A DNA stretch of 64,000 nt. It comes from Leifsonia shinshuensis. GTDB taxonomy: Bacteria; Actinomycetota; Actinomycetes; Actinomycetales; Microbacteriaceae. The notes under the pieces are model-generated. The model did not search any database. It saw only the letters and a program-made list of their open reading frames with translations, and was not told the DNA's origin. Within the stretch, counting starts at the first letter, position 1, and each line of letters opens with the position of its first letter. The DNA lies in assembly GCF_013410375.1 (NCBI RefSeq), contig NZ_JACCFL010000001.1, positions 1,736,001-1,800,000 on the forward strand. The letters run 5' to 3'. Position numbers and translations under genes: made by a program. Below are positions 43,846 through 53,807 of this stretch, in pieces.

Positions 43846-44907
43846 ATGCCCACCGGTGTCGTCACCGCGCCCGCCGGGCGTGCCGGGGAGGTCCCCGCGC
43901 ACGCCCGGCGGCGCCGGCGCACGCTCCTGGGCTTCCTGCTCGCGGTCGTCGTCCTCCTGACGGCGTGCGTGCTCAGCCTGATGGTCGGGGCCCGGACGAT
44001 CGCGCCCGCCGACGTCCTGCACGCGCTGACGCACTACTCGGCGAGCGACCCGGACGCCCTGGTGGTCGTCGGCAGCCGCCTCCCGCGCACCCTGCTCGGC
44101 CTCGCGGCGGGGCTGGCGCTGGGGCTGGCCGGCACGGTCATGCAGGGGCTCTCCCGGAACCCGCTCGCCGATCCCGGCCTCCTCGGGGTGAACTTCGGCG
44201 CGTCGCTCGCCGTCGTCGTCGCGATCGCGTTCCTCGGCGTCACGACCGTGTCCGGCTACGTCTGGTTCGCCTTCGCGGGCGCCGCGCTCGCCGCCGGCCT
44301 GGTCTACGCCGTATCGGCGGTCGGCCGGGAGGGCGCGACGCCGGTCAAGCTGGCCCTCGCCGGGGCTGCCGTCTCCGCCGCGCTCGGCTCGCTCATCACG
44401 GCGGTGATGCTGACCAGCCGGGTCTCGCTCGACCGGATGCGGTTCTGGCAGGTCGGCTCGCTCGCCGGGCGGGGCTTCGACGTGCTCTGGCAGGTGCTTC
44501 CCACGCTCGTCGCCGGTGCGATCCTCGCCCTGGCGCTCGGGAGGCTGCTCAACGGCCTCGCCCTGGGCGACGACGTCGCACGCGGGCTCGGCCAGCGGGT
44601 CGGGCTCGCGCGGGCGCTGTCCGCCGTCGCCGTCGTGCTGCTCTGCGGCTCGGCGACCGCCGCCGTCGGCCCCATCGCGTTCGTCGGGCTGGTCGTGCCG
44701 CACGCCGCCCGCTGGGTGGTCGGCGCGGATTACCGCCGCATCCTGGCGTTCTCCGCGGTGATCGCTCCGGCGCTGCTCATCGCCTGCGACGTGATCGGCC
44801 GCGTCGTCGCGCCGCCGGGGGAGCTGCAGGTCGGGATCGTCATGGCGTTCGTCGGGGCGCCGCTGTTCATCGCGCTCGTGCGGCGCAGGAAGCCGGTGGG
44901 ACTGTGA
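43846..44907 (+). CDS. FecCD family iron-siderophore ABC permease
   Basis: This 353-residue permease has about ten membrane segments. FecCD-family landmarks are SRLPRTLLGLAAGLALGLAGTVMQGLSRNPLADPGLLGVNFGA, FWQVGSLAGRGFDVL and GPIAFVGLVVPHAARWVVGADYR. It starts seven bases after the lipoprotein gene and overlaps the second permease by four bases (GTGA). It forms a heterodimeric channel with the next gene. Confidence 0.95.
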   Translation: MPTGVVTAPAGRAGEVPAHARRRRRTLLGFLLAVVVLLTACVLSLMVGARTIAPADVLHALTHYSASDPDALVVVGSRLPRTLLGLAAGLALGLAGTVMQGLSRNPLADPGLLGVNFGASLAVVVAIAFLGVTTVSGYVWFAFAGAALAAGLVYAVSAVGREGATPVKLALAGAAVSAALGSLITAVMLTSRVSLDRMRFWQVGSLAGRGFDVLWQVLPTLVAGAILALALGRLLNGLALGDDVARGLGQRVGLARALSAVAVVLLCGSATAAVGPIAFVGLVVPHAARWVVGADYRRILAFSAVIAPALLIACDVIGRVVAPPGELQVGIVMAFVGAPLFIALVRRRKPVGL

Positions 44908-45965
44908 GCGCGCAGACCGTCGCGGCCGGGGCGTCCCGGGCCGTGTCGACCGTCGCCCTGGACCGGCGCCGCCGGAACGCCCGGGCGATCGGGGTGTCGC
45001 TCGTGCTCGCCGTGCTCGTCGCGCTGGTCTCTGCCGTCTCGTTGACCCTCGGCGACGCCGGCGTCGCCCCCTCGGACGTGCTCGCCGCCCTGGTGGGGCG
45101 GGCCGACCGGCTGACCTCCTTCGTCATCCTCGACCTGCGGCTGCCGCGGCTGCTCGCAGCCGTGCTGGTCGGCGGGTGCCTCGGCCTGTCCGGCGCCCTC
45201 TTCCAGTCGGTCGCCCGCAACCCGCTCGCGAGCCCCGACATCATCGGCATCACGACCAGCGCGAGCGCCACCGGCGCCCTCGCCCTGGTCTGGTTCGGGA
45301 TCGGCGGCCTCGCCCTGTCCGGCGTCGTCCTCGTGGGCACGCTGGTGGCGGCGGTGCTGATCTACCTGCTCGCCTGGCGGAACGGCGTGAGCGGCTACCG
45401 GTTCGTCCTCGTCGGGATCGGCTTCGCCGCGATCTGCGCCGGGATCGTCTCCTATGTGCTCACCCGGGCCGACCTGCGCGACGTGCAGCAGGCCCTGGTC
45501 TGGATCACCGGCAGCCTCAACAGCGTCGACGGCACCTCGCTCGCGGTGCTCGCCGTCTCCGCTGTCGTGCTGGTGCCGGCCGCGCTGCTGGTCGGCCGGC
45601 CGCTCGCGGCCCTCGGCCTCGGCGACGACGTGGCCGCAGGCATCGGCGTGCGGCCCGAGCGGACCCGCATCCTCAGCGTGGGCGTGGGAGTGGCGCTCGC
45701 CGCGGTCGCTGTCTCGGTCGCGGGGCCGATCGCGTTCGTCGCGCTGCTGGCGGCGCCGGTCGCCCGCCGCCTCGTCGGCCGCGGGACGCTCGCGCTCGTG
45801 CCCGCCGCGCTCGTCGGCGCGCTCGTGCTCGTGCTCTCCGACGTCGTCGCCCAGTTCGCCGTCCCCGGCGTGGTCTTCCCGGTCGGCGTCGTCACCGGGA
45901 TCGTCGGGGCGCCCTATCTGCTCTGGCAGCTCACCAGGACCAACCGCGTCGGCCGGGGAGGCTGA
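44904..45965 (+). CDS. FecCD family iron-siderophore ABC permease (second subunit)
   Basis: This 353-residue permease opens with a short charged stretch and then about ten membrane segments. Family motifs are LRLPRLLAAVLVGGCLGLSGALFQSVARNPLASPDIIG, WITGSLNSVDGTSL and GPIAFVALLAAPVARRLVGRG. The GTG start overlaps the first permease's stop, so translation is coupled. The ATPase follows three bases later. Confidence 0.94.
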   Translation: MSAQTVAAGASRAVSTVALDRRRRNARAIGVSLVLAVLVALVSAVSLTLGDAGVAPSDVLAALVGRADRLTSFVILDLRLPRLLAAVLVGGCLGLSGALFQSVARNPLASPDIIGITTSASATGALALVWFGIGGLALSGVVLVGTLVAAVLIYLLAWRNGVSGYRFVLVGIGFAAICAGIVSYVLTRADLRDVQQALVWITGSLNSVDGTSLAVLAVSAVVLVPAALLVGRPLAALGLGDDVAAGIGVRPERTRILSVGVGVALAAVAVSVAGPIAFVALLAAPVARRLVGRGTLALVPAALVGALVLVLSDVVAQFAVPGVVFPVGVVTGIVGAPYLLWQLTRTNRVGRGG

Positions 45966-45968
45966 GAG

Positions 45969-46832
45969 ATGGACACCCGCATGACCGAACAGACCCGCAT
46001 GACCGAACAGACCCGCATGACCGAACAGACCCGCATGACCGAACAGACACTGACCGCCCGCGACCTGACCCTCGCCTACGAGGGCAGAATCGTGGTCGAC
46101 GGCCTCGACCTGGACATCCCGCCCGGCCGCGTGACCGCGATCGTCGGACCCAACGCCTGCGGCAAGTCGACGCTCCTGCGCGGGCTGTCCCGCCTGCTCG
46201 CCCCGGTCTCCGGGAGTGTGCTGCTCGACGGCGCGGACATCCGGTCGCTGCCCACCAGGGAGGTCGCGACGCGGCTCGGCCTGCTGCCGCAGACGCCCAC
46301 CGCGCCCGACGGGATCACCGTCGCCGACCTCGTCTCGCGCGGCCGCTACCCGCACCAGGGCTGGTTCCGGCGCTGGACGGCCGAGGACGACGCGGCGGTC
46401 GAGGAGGCGATGACCGCCACGGGCGTCGCCGGGCTGGCCGACCGCCCGATCGACGAGCTCTCCGGCGGCCAGCGCCAGCGGGTGTGGATCGCGATGGCGC
46501 TCGCGCAGCAGACCGGCATTCTGCTCCTGGACGAGCCGACGACCTTCCTCGACCTCAGCCACCAGCTCGACGTGCTCGACGTGCTGCTCGACCTGAACGC
46601 GGCGCGCGGCACGACGGTGGTCATGGTCCTGCACGACCTCAACCTGGCCGCGCGCTACGCCGACCACCTGATCGCGATGCGGGCGGGCGCGGTCGTCGCC
46701 GCCGGCGATCCGGCGGAGGTCGTGACCGCGGACCTCGTCCGCGACGTCTTCGGTGTGGAGTCCGTCATCGCGCCCGACCCGGTCGCGGGGACCCCGCTCG
46801 TGGTGCCGCTGGGGCGCCACCACGCGCTCTGA
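45969..46832 (+). CDS. Iron-siderophore ABC transporter ATPase (FepC/FhuC-like)
   Basis: This 287-residue ATPase energises the importer. The conserved domain starts near residue 27 ([26 protein letters not shown]). It has Walker [55 protein letters not shown] and [15 protein letters not shown]. Upstream of the domain the protein begins with a short repeat, MTEQTR in tandem, made by an 18-bp DNA repeat. Several Met codons there could serve as starts. A hairpin downstream may end the operon. Confidence 0.94.
   Translation: MDTRMTEQTRMTEQTRMTEQTRMTEQTLTARDLTLAYEGRIVVDGLDLDIPPGRVTAIVGPNACGKSTLLRGLSRLLAPVSGSVLLDGADIRSLPTREVATRLGLLPQTPTAPDGITVADLVSRGRYPHQGWFRRWTAEDDAAVEEAMTATGVAGLADRPIDELSGGQRQRVWIAMALAQQTGILLLDEPTTFLDLSHQLDVLDVLLDLNAARGTTVVMVLHDLNLAARYADHLIAMRAGAVVAAGDPAEVVTADLVRDVFGVESVIAPDPVAGTPLVVPLGRHHAL
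45981..46046 (+). repeat. 18-bp tandem repeat encoding MTEQTR at the start of the ABC ATPase
   Basis: ATGACCGAACAGACCCGC occurs three times head to tail (45981, 45999, 46017), with a fourth partial copy at 46035. The unit preserves the reading frame, and each copy offers an in-frame ATG. The perfect identity suggests recent slippage. Confidence 0.9.
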
Positions 46833-47278
46833 GCCGAAGGAAGACGCGTCTGGATCTCCTGCCGGACGGTGTTCGGAAGGAGGGCGGCCGGCGCGGCGCA
46901 CGGAATCTCCTGCGGGAGGCGGCGCCGCGCCGGAGCGCGGGGCCGGCAGCGCGCCCGCCGGGGGCCCTGGCCGCCGATCGGGTCTGACGGGCGCCGACCG
47001 GCGGCGCATTCATCCCGGTCCGAGGCGGACGCGTTGTCGTGTGTCTGGCAACGCGGCCGAGGTGGTCGGACGGTCGCGGCTCATGCCAGGTCCTCACTGG
47101 GACACCACCGCATCGCGCGGGGTCGGCACGACATCAGGGTGGCAACGCCAGCAGTCTACGACTGGGTCGGGCCTGTCCGCGATCCCCCCGGGCGGCATTG
47201 AAGTGGTGTTCTCTCCGGCAGCGATGCGGTTCCTTCGGCGGGCGGCATCGGAGGGCCTCCATCTGGAAGAATCGTCGC
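46833..47278. other. 446-bp gap between the siderophore operon and hisS
   Basis: I see no convincing gene or RNA in this stretch. It holds a 12-bp perfect hairpin at 46888-46933 near its left end. The right part is less GC-rich (TTGAAGTGGTGTTCTC at about 47199) and probably carries the hisS promoter, but no clear -35/-10 pair stands out. Short frames in all directions lack protein character. Confidence 0.4.
46888..46933 (+). terminator. 12-bp hairpin downstream of the iron importer
   Basis: CCGGCGCGGCGC (46888-46899) pairs perfectly with GCGCCGCGCCGG (46922-46933) around a 22-base loop, 56 bp after the ATPase stop. It is a possible terminator without a T-run. In such GC-rich DNA chance pairing is not negligible. 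Confidence 0.35.
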
Positions 47279-48571
47279 ATGGCTTCCCCGATCACACCGC
47301 CCCGCGGCATGCGCGACTTCCTCCCCGCCGAGAAGGCCCGCCGGGAGCACGCGCTCGGGGTGATCCGGCGGAGCTTCGCCGCGCACGGCTTCGACGAGAT
47401 CGAGACCCCGGTCGCCGAGGACGTCGCGCGCCTGCACTCCGGGCTCGGCGGCGACAACGAGAAGCTCGCCTTCAGCGTGCTCAAGCGCGGCCTCGGCGGC
47501 GACGACCTGCGTGCCGCGATCGAGTCGGGGGACACCCTCGCGCTCTGCGACCTGGGCCTGCGCTTCGACCTCACCGTCCCGCTGGCCCGCTTCTACGCGA
47601 CGCACCGCGCCGAGCTGCCTCCGGTGTTCCGCAGCATCCAGATCGCGCCGGTCTGGCGGGCCGAGCGTCCGCAGAAGGGCCGCTACCGCCAGTTCGTGCA
47701 ATGCGACATCGACATCATCGGCGAAGGCTCCCAGCTGGCGGAGGTCGAGCTCATCACCGCGACCGCGGCGGCGCTGGAGGCGCTCGGCCTGGCCGGCTGC
47801 ACCATCCGGATCAACGACCGCCGCATCCTGAACGGCCTGCTCGAGTACTGCGGCTTCGCGGAGTCGCGCTGGCCGCAGGTGCTGATCTCGATCGACAAGC
47901 TCGACAAGATCGGCGCGGAGGGTGTCGTGGCCGAGCTGAGCGAGGGCGGCGCGGACTCCGCGGCCGTGCTCGGCGGCATCCTCGCCGGGCTGGAGCCGCA
48001 CCTCGCCGAGGGCGGCGTCGAGCTCACCGTGGAGGCGATCTCCGGCATCCTCCCCGAGGGGATGGACACCGACGCCATCGCCGACCTGGAGTCGCTCGCG
48101 CACGCGCTCGACACCCTCCCGGAGGGCGTGGCGCTGCGCTTCGACCCCACGCTGGTGCGCGGCATGGGCTACTACACCGGCACGATCTTCGAGATCGCCC
48201 ACCCCGGCTCCGGCAGCTCGGTCGGCGGCGGCGGCCGCTACGACGGCATGATCGGGCGCTTCCTCGGCACCGACGTCCCGGCGTGCGGCTTCTCGATCGG
48301 CTTCGAGCGCGTGGTCGACCTGATCGAGGTGCCGGAGGACGCCGCGACGGACACCGTGGTGCTGGTCCACGATCCGAGCGTCCCGCTCGACCGGCTGATG
48401 GCGATCAAGTCCGAGCTGATCGCCACCGGCCGCCGGGTGCGCCTCGACCGGCGCGCCAAGAACCTCAAGGCCGTGCTGGACCGCGCGGCGGCGGCCGGGT
48501 ACCGGTCGTTCGCGTTCGTCGGTCCGGAGACCGCGGACGCCGCCGCGCTGGAGTTCAAGCCGCTGGCGTGA
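47279..48571 (+). CDS. hisS: Histidyl-tRNA synthetase
   Basis: This 430-residue class II aminoacyl-tRNA synthetase has motif 1 region RGMRDFLPAEKARREHAL, substrate motifs LRFDLTVPLARFYATHRA and IAPVWRAERPQKGRYRQFVQCDIDIIG, then VRGMGYYTGTIFEI, GGGGRYDGMIG and FSIGFERV. The C-terminal anticodon domain follows (VVLVHDPSVPLD onward). It charges tRNA-His. ATG 47279 gives the normal length. It converges on the phosphatase gene. Confidence 0.95.
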   Translation: MASPITPPRGMRDFLPAEKARREHALGVIRRSFAAHGFDEIETPVAEDVARLHSGLGGDNEKLAFSVLKRGLGGDDLRAAIESGDTLALCDLGLRFDLTVPLARFYATHRAELPPVFRSIQIAPVWRAERPQKGRYRQFVQCDIDIIGEGSQLAEVELITATAAALEALGLAGCTIRINDRRILNGLLEYCGFAESRWPQVLISIDKLDKIGAEGVVAELSEGGADSAAVLGGILAGLEPHLAEGGVELTVEAISGILPEGMDTDAIADLESLAHALDTLPEGVALRFDPTLVRGMGYYTGTIFEIAHPGSGSSVGGGGRYDGMIGRFLGTDVPACGFSIGFERVVDLIEVPEDAATDTVVLVHDPSVPLDRLMAIKSELIATGRRVRLDRRAKNLKAVLDRAAAAGYRSFAFVGPETADAAALEFKPLA

Positions 48572-48587
48572 GCCGCCGGCCGGGCCC

Positions 48588-49481
48588 TCAGGCGGTGAGC
48601 TTGGTCCGGAGCTTCTCGATGGTGTCCTTCGACAACCCGAGACCCTCCGTCAGGTAGGCGTCGACCGAGCCGTAGTGCTCGCCGACGGCGGTGTAGGAGG
48701 CGTCGAGGAACGACTGCTGCACGCCCAGCAGGGGAGCGTACGCGGCGGCAGTGGCCTCCCCGCTCGTCTCGGTCATCCCCTTCAGTGCGGCGGAGATGCT
48801 CGCGCGCGAGTACTGGTTGGTCAGCAGGTAGTTCTGGTCGATGGTCTGCTGGTCCGCCCCGGCGATGTGCAGCAGCAGGGCGCTGGTCCAGCCGGTGCGG
48901 TCCTTGCCCGCGGTGCAGTGCACGATCACCGCGCCCTTCGCCTCGGCGATGGTGGTGAGCGCGGCGCCGATCGCCTTCCGCGCGTCTGCCGAGGTGACCA
49001 TCGACTCGTAGGCGCCGTCCATCAGGGCCTCGGCCTCGGCGGCGGTCTCGAAGGTCGGGGTCGCCAGCGAGGCGACGCTGCCGAGGACGTCGTCGTGCAC
49101 CCAGGTCGCACCGGGGATCTCGGTGTCCGGCTTGGCCTCGATCTCCGGGGTCGTGCGCAGGTCGATGACGTCCGTGACGTCGAGCTTCGCGAGCGCGGCG
49201 AGATCGGCGTCGGTCAGCGTGAGCGCGTTGGAGCGGTAGACGACGCCGCGCGCGACGTGCCCGCCGTCCGTCGTCCGGTAGCCCTCCCCGAGACCGCCGA
49301 CGTCGCGGAAGTTGTCGGCGCCCTCCAGGCGGGGCGTGGTCGCGGGCTGGACGTGCGCGACCGGCGTGGGGTCGGCGGTCCCGGTGGCGGTGCAGCCGGT
49401 GGTCGCGACGACGCCGGCGAGGGCGGCGGCGACCAGGGCGGCGGCGAACAAATGACGAGTGTGAAATGAAGCGTGTATCAT
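48588..49481 (-). CDS. Secreted tyrosine phosphatase-like lipoprotein
   Basis: This 297-residue protein has an N-terminal signal ending ALAGVVATTGCTATG, so it is probably a lipoprotein. The body is a protein-tyrosine-phosphatase fold of the MptpB/Y_phosphatase3 type. It has NFRDVGGLGEGYRT near the start of the domain and the catalytic P-loop HCTAGKDRTGWTSALLL (Cys nucleophile, Arg). This family acts on phosphotyrosine, phosphoserine/threonine or phosphoinositides. An outside location is unusual for a signalling phosphatase. ATG 49481 precedes the signal; the frame further upstream is not coding. Confidence 0.88.
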   Translation of the reverse strand: MIHASFHTRHLFAAALVAAALAGVVATTGCTATGTADPTPVAHVQPATTPRLEGADNFRDVGGLGEGYRTTDGGHVARGVVYRSNALTLTDADLAALAKLDVTDVIDLRTTPEIEAKPDTEIPGATWVHDDVLGSVASLATPTFETAAEAEALMDGAYESMVTSADARKAIGAALTTIAEAKGAVIVHCTAGKDRTGWTSALLLHIAGADQQTIDQNYLLTNQYSRASISAALKGMTETSGEATAAAYAPLLGVQQSFLDASYTAVGEHYGSVDAYLTEGLGLSKDTIEKLRTKLTA

Positions 49482-49663
49482 GATGCCTCGGAAGCTACGG
49501 ACGCCGGACGGCCGGGAGGCGGCCGGGAGACGGCGGTCCGGTGACCGCGAAGTGAACGGACGGGGACGCCGGAGCATCGTGTCCCGCGGGCGGCCCGGCG
49601 CGCAGTCGCGCCATTCACCGCAAGCATCGAGCCACACCGTTCCGGGCGTGAACACGGCGTCAC

Positions 49664-50986
<1,323 letters not shown>

Positions 50987-50991
50987 GCCGC

Positions 50992-51053
50992 CGCCGAAGG
51001 GTGAGTAGTCGCGGTTATCCGCCCCGGATTTCCGCGACTACTCACCCTTCGGC
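50992..51053 (+). terminator. Long near-perfect hairpin after eno
   Basis: The arms at 50992-51014 and 51032-51053 pair over about 22 bp with a single bulged G. They contain TGAGTAGTCGCGG and its complement, around a 17-base loop. It begins six bases past the eno stop. It is the probable eno terminator, although no T-run follows. Confidence 0.65.
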
Positions 51054-51067
51054 GTAGCTGGGAGGAT

Positions 51068-51319
51068 GTGGGGGTGGGGGTTTCCGGGGAGCTGGTGCCG
51101 CTGGGGGCGTTTCTGCTGCTGGCGGCGCTGTTCGCCGTGTTCGGCGGCTACCTGCTGCGCCGGCCGGAGCGGGCGGCTGCGCTGTTCGCCGACCGGGACG
51201 CGCGTGAGACGTTCCGGCCGCGGGACGCCCGCGCGATCGGGCTGGTGTTCACGCTCGGCGGGCTGGCGCTCCTCGCCGTGGGCGCGGTGCGGCTGGTCGT
51301 CACGCTGACAGCCGGCTGA
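51068..51319 (+). CDS. Small two-helix membrane protein
   Basis: This 83-residue protein (about 81 if GTG 51074 is used) has two membrane helices, PLGAFLLLAALFAVFGGYLL and IGLVFTLGGLALLAVGAVRLVV. They are joined by a charged loop RRPERAAALFADRDARETFRPRDAR. I do not recognise the family. GGAGG at 51060-51064 fits GTG 51074 best by spacing. The overlapping frame from 51066 lacks the helix-loop-helix logic and is rejected. It lies between eno and divIC. Confidence 0.65.
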   Translation: MGVGVSGELVPLGAFLLLAALFAVFGGYLLRRPERAAALFADRDARETFRPRDARAIGLVFTLGGLALLAVGAVRLVVTLTAG

Positions 51320-51427
51320 GCGCGCCGCGACACCCCGCCCGCGCGGCCGCCGCTCAGGAGCGATCGCCTACGATTGGGAGCGGGGACGCCCGGTCCTCCA
51401 CGTCCGCCGAGATCCGCAGGAGGGGCC

Positions 51428-51955
51428 ATGCCGAAGCCGCGCACGCAGCGCGTCGCCCCCTCCTTCGAGGAGCCGACCGGGACCGGCCGCTGGCTGCGCG
51501 GGCTGCACTTCTCGGCCTTCTCCCTCGTCATGATGGGGGCCGTCGTGCTCGCCGTCGTCATCCTCGCGCCGTCGCTGCAGGCCTTCCTCGCGCAGCGCCA
51601 GCAGATCGCCGACCAGCAGAAGGCGGTCCAGGAGCTCTCCGCGCAGGTGGACGCCCTCAAGGAGCAGCGCGCCCGCTGGAACGACCCCAGCTACATCCGC
51701 GCCCAGGCGCGCGACCGGCTCTATTACGTGATGCCGGGCGAGGTCAGCTACCTCGTCATCGACGACCGCGCCCCCGCGGCGAAGGCCGACACGACGCCGG
51801 TCAGCTCGAAACTGCAGAAGACCAAGACCGACTGGGTGGACTCCCTGTTCGGCTCGCTCATGGGCGCCGGCCTCACCGACGCCACCCCGGCGCAGCTGGG
51901 CGGAACGCCCGCGCCGTCCCCGACTCCCACCCCCGGCGCTCCCGCCGGCAAGTGA
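51428..51955 (+). CDS. Septum formation initiator family protein (DivIC/FtsB-like)
   Basis: This 175-residue single-pass cell-division protein has a cytoplasmic N-terminus of about 30 residues and a membrane helix (FSLVMMGAVVLAVVILAP). A coiled coil follows (FLAQRQQIADQQKAVQELSAQVDALKEQ), then YIRAQARDRLYYVMPGEVSYLVID, the family's hallmark RLyyv-GE segment. The C-terminus is Pro/Thr-rich. AGGAGGGG precedes the ATG. Eno-divIC-DUF501 is a conserved actinobacterial order. Confidence 0.92.
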   Translation: MPKPRTQRVAPSFEEPTGTGRWLRGLHFSAFSLVMMGAVVLAVVILAPSLQAFLAQRQQIADQQKAVQELSAQVDALKEQRARWNDPSYIRAQARDRLYYVMPGEVSYLVIDDRAPAAKADTTPVSSKLQKTKTDWVDSLFGSLMGAGLTDATPAQLGGTPAPSPTPTPGAPAGK

Positions 51956-51981
51956 CCACCATCGCAGAACCAAGGCACGAC

Positions 51982-52494
51982 ATGACCAGACCCCCGTTCG
52001 ACCCCGTGACCGACGCGGACATCGCCGCGGTGAGCGAGCAGCTCGGCCGCCCGGCGCGCAACGTCGTCGGGATCGCCGCGCGCTGCGTGTGCGGCCGCCC
52101 GACCGTCGTCTCCACCGCGCCGCGGCTCGACGACGGCACGCCGTTCCCGACCTTCTACTACCTCAGCCACCCCGCCGCGACGGCCGCCATGTCGCACCTG
52201 GAGGCTACGCAGGTCATGAACGAGTACAACGAGCTCCTCGCCACCGACGAGGACGTGCGCGAGCAGTACCGCGCCGCCCACGAGCAGTACCTCGCCGACC
52301 GCGAGTCCATCGCGGTCGTCGCCGAGCTCGACGGCGTCTCCGCCGGCGGGATGCCGACCCGCGTCAAGTGCCTGCACGCCCTCGCCGCCCACGCGCTCGC
52401 GGCCGGCCCCGGCGTCAACCCGATCGGCGACCTGGCCCTGGCGCGCGGCGGGTGGTCGCCCGAGGTGTGCGAGTGCCGCATCCAGGCCGGCTGA
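51982..52494 (+). CDS. DUF501 domain-containing protein
   Basis: This roughly 170-residue cytoplasmic protein has the DUF501 pattern: VTDADIAAVSEQLGRPARNVVGIAARCVCGRPTVV, PFPTFYYLSHPAATAAMSHLEA and PTRVKCLHALAAHALAAGPGVNPIGD. Conserved Cys and His residues (RCVCG, VKCLH, CECR) suggest metal binding. Function is unknown. ATG 51982 has AAGG six bases upstream; GTG 51952, overlapping the divIC stop, is an alternative. Its end overlaps the subtilase start by 22 bp. Confidence 0.9.
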   Translation: MTRPPFDPVTDADIAAVSEQLGRPARNVVGIAARCVCGRPTVVSTAPRLDDGTPFPTFYYLSHPAATAAMSHLEATQVMNEYNELLATDEDVREQYRAAHEQYLADRESIAVVAELDGVSAGGMPTRVKCLHALAAHALAAGPGVNPIGDLALARGGWSPEVCECRIQAG

Positions 52495-53768
52495 CCCGGC
52501 TCCGCCGCACCCTCGCGGCCGGCGCGACGGCGCTCGCCGCGGCGCTGGTCGTCGGCATCGCGCCCGCCACCGCCGCGCACGCCGATCAGGTGCGCGACCT
52601 GGAGTACTGGCTGACCGAGTACGGCTTCGCGCAGGCGTGGCAGACGACCAAGGGCGCGGGCGTGAAGGTCGCGATCATCGACACCGGCGTCGACGGGACC
52701 GTCCCCGACCTCGCCGGCGCCGTCACCGGCGGCACGGACGTGTCCGGCGTCGGCGCGGCGAACGGGCAGAAGCCGCTCGGCGACGGCGATGCGGCGGACC
52801 ACGGCACCTGGGTGGCCTCCCTGCTCGCCGGGCGCGGCACGGGCCCCGACTCCGGCGTGCTCGGCGCCGCGCCGCAGGCGAGCGTCCTCACCGCCTCCGT
52901 CGCGCTCGGGAAGTCGACGGGCGCCGTGAACAGCGACGACCAGATCGCGCAGGCCGTGCGCTGGGCCGTGGACGCCGGAGCGTCCGTCATCAACATCTCG
53001 CTCACCCGGAACACCCTGGACTGGCCGACGAGCTGGGACGACGCCTTCCAGTACGCGTTCTCGCACGACGTGGTGGTGGTGGCCGCGGCGGGCAACCGCG
53101 GGAGCGGGACGACCGAGGTCGGCGCGCCGGCGACCATCCCCGGCGTGCTCACCGTCGCCGGAGTGGACCGTGCCGGCCAGGCCTCCTTCGACGCGTCGTC
53201 GCAGGGCATCACGATCGGCGTCTCCGCGCCGAGCGAGCAGCTGGTCGGGGCGAACCCGGGCGGAGGCTACGTGCAGTGGGCGGGCACCAGCGGCGCGGCG
53301 CCGCTCGTCGCTGGGGCGGTCGCCCTGGTGCGCGCGGCGCATCCCGAGCTGAAGGCGCCGGACGTCATCAACCGCATCATCCGCACCGCGCGGCCGGCCG
53401 GCGGGGGAGCGGTGCCGAGCCCGGTCTACGGCTACGGGCTGCTGGACGCGGCGGCCGCTGTGACGGCCACCGTCCCGCACGTCAGCGCCAACCCGATGGG
53501 CGACCTGACCGAGTGGATCCACATCCACCGCCGCGCCCAGGCCCCGGCGACCGCGGTCCCGCAAACCCCCGGCGCGCAGGCGGCCCCGGCCCCGGCGAAG
53601 CTCAGCCCCGAACGCCCTGTAGAATGGGAGTCGTTCTTCTGGCCGCGATGGAGCGTCCTCACGACCCTCTGGCTTCCCTTCGCTCTGATCGCCGGTTTCG
53701 TCACACTCCTCGCCCTCGGCGGGGTCGGTGCGTGGCTGCATTTCAGACGAGCGGACGGCAGGGGGTAG
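52473..53768 (+). CDS. Membrane-anchored subtilisin-like (mycosin-type) serine protease
   Basis: This 431-residue S8 peptidase has a signal peptide (RTLAAGATALAAALVVGIAPATAAHA), then a protease domain with the catalytic triad Asp70 (VAIIDTGVD), His110 (DHGTWVASLLAGRGTG) and Ser273 (GTSGAAPLVAGAVALV). The oxyanion Asn is in AAAGNRGSG. A Pro/Ala linker and a C-terminal membrane helix (LWLPFALIAGFVTLLALGGVGAWL) with a short basic tail anchor it, as in mycosins of type VII secretion. No ESX genes are in the window. GTG 52473 has GAGG seven bases upstream and lies inside the DUF501 gene. Confidence 0.92.
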   Translation: MPHPGRLTRLRRTLAAGATALAAALVVGIAPATAAHADQVRDLEYWLTEYGFAQAWQTTKGAGVKVAIIDTGVDGTVPDLAGAVTGGTDVSGVGAANGQKPLGDGDAADHGTWVASLLAGRGTGPDSGVLGAAPQASVLTASVALGKSTGAVNSDDQIAQAVRWAVDAGASVINISLTRNTLDWPTSWDDAFQYAFSHDVVVVAAAGNRGSGTTEVGAPATIPGVLTVAGVDRAGQASFDASSQGITIGVSAPSEQLVGANPGGGYVQWAGTSGAAPLVAGAVALVRAAHPELKAPDVINRIIRTARPAGGGAVPSPVYGYGLLDAAAAVTATVPHVSANPMGDLTEWIHIHRRAQAPATAVPQTPGAQAAPAPAKLSPERPVEWESFFWPRWSVLTTLWLPFALIAGFVTLLALGGVGAWLHFRRADGRG

Positions 53769-53807
53769 ATTAACACCCATACTTTCGTGTTGAGGAGACG
53801 CATTACT

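Noticed and set aside
51066..51308. Alternative frame of the small gene after eno
   Set aside because: It is rich in Trp, Cys and Arg and lacks the two clean membrane helices seen in the frame starting at 51068.
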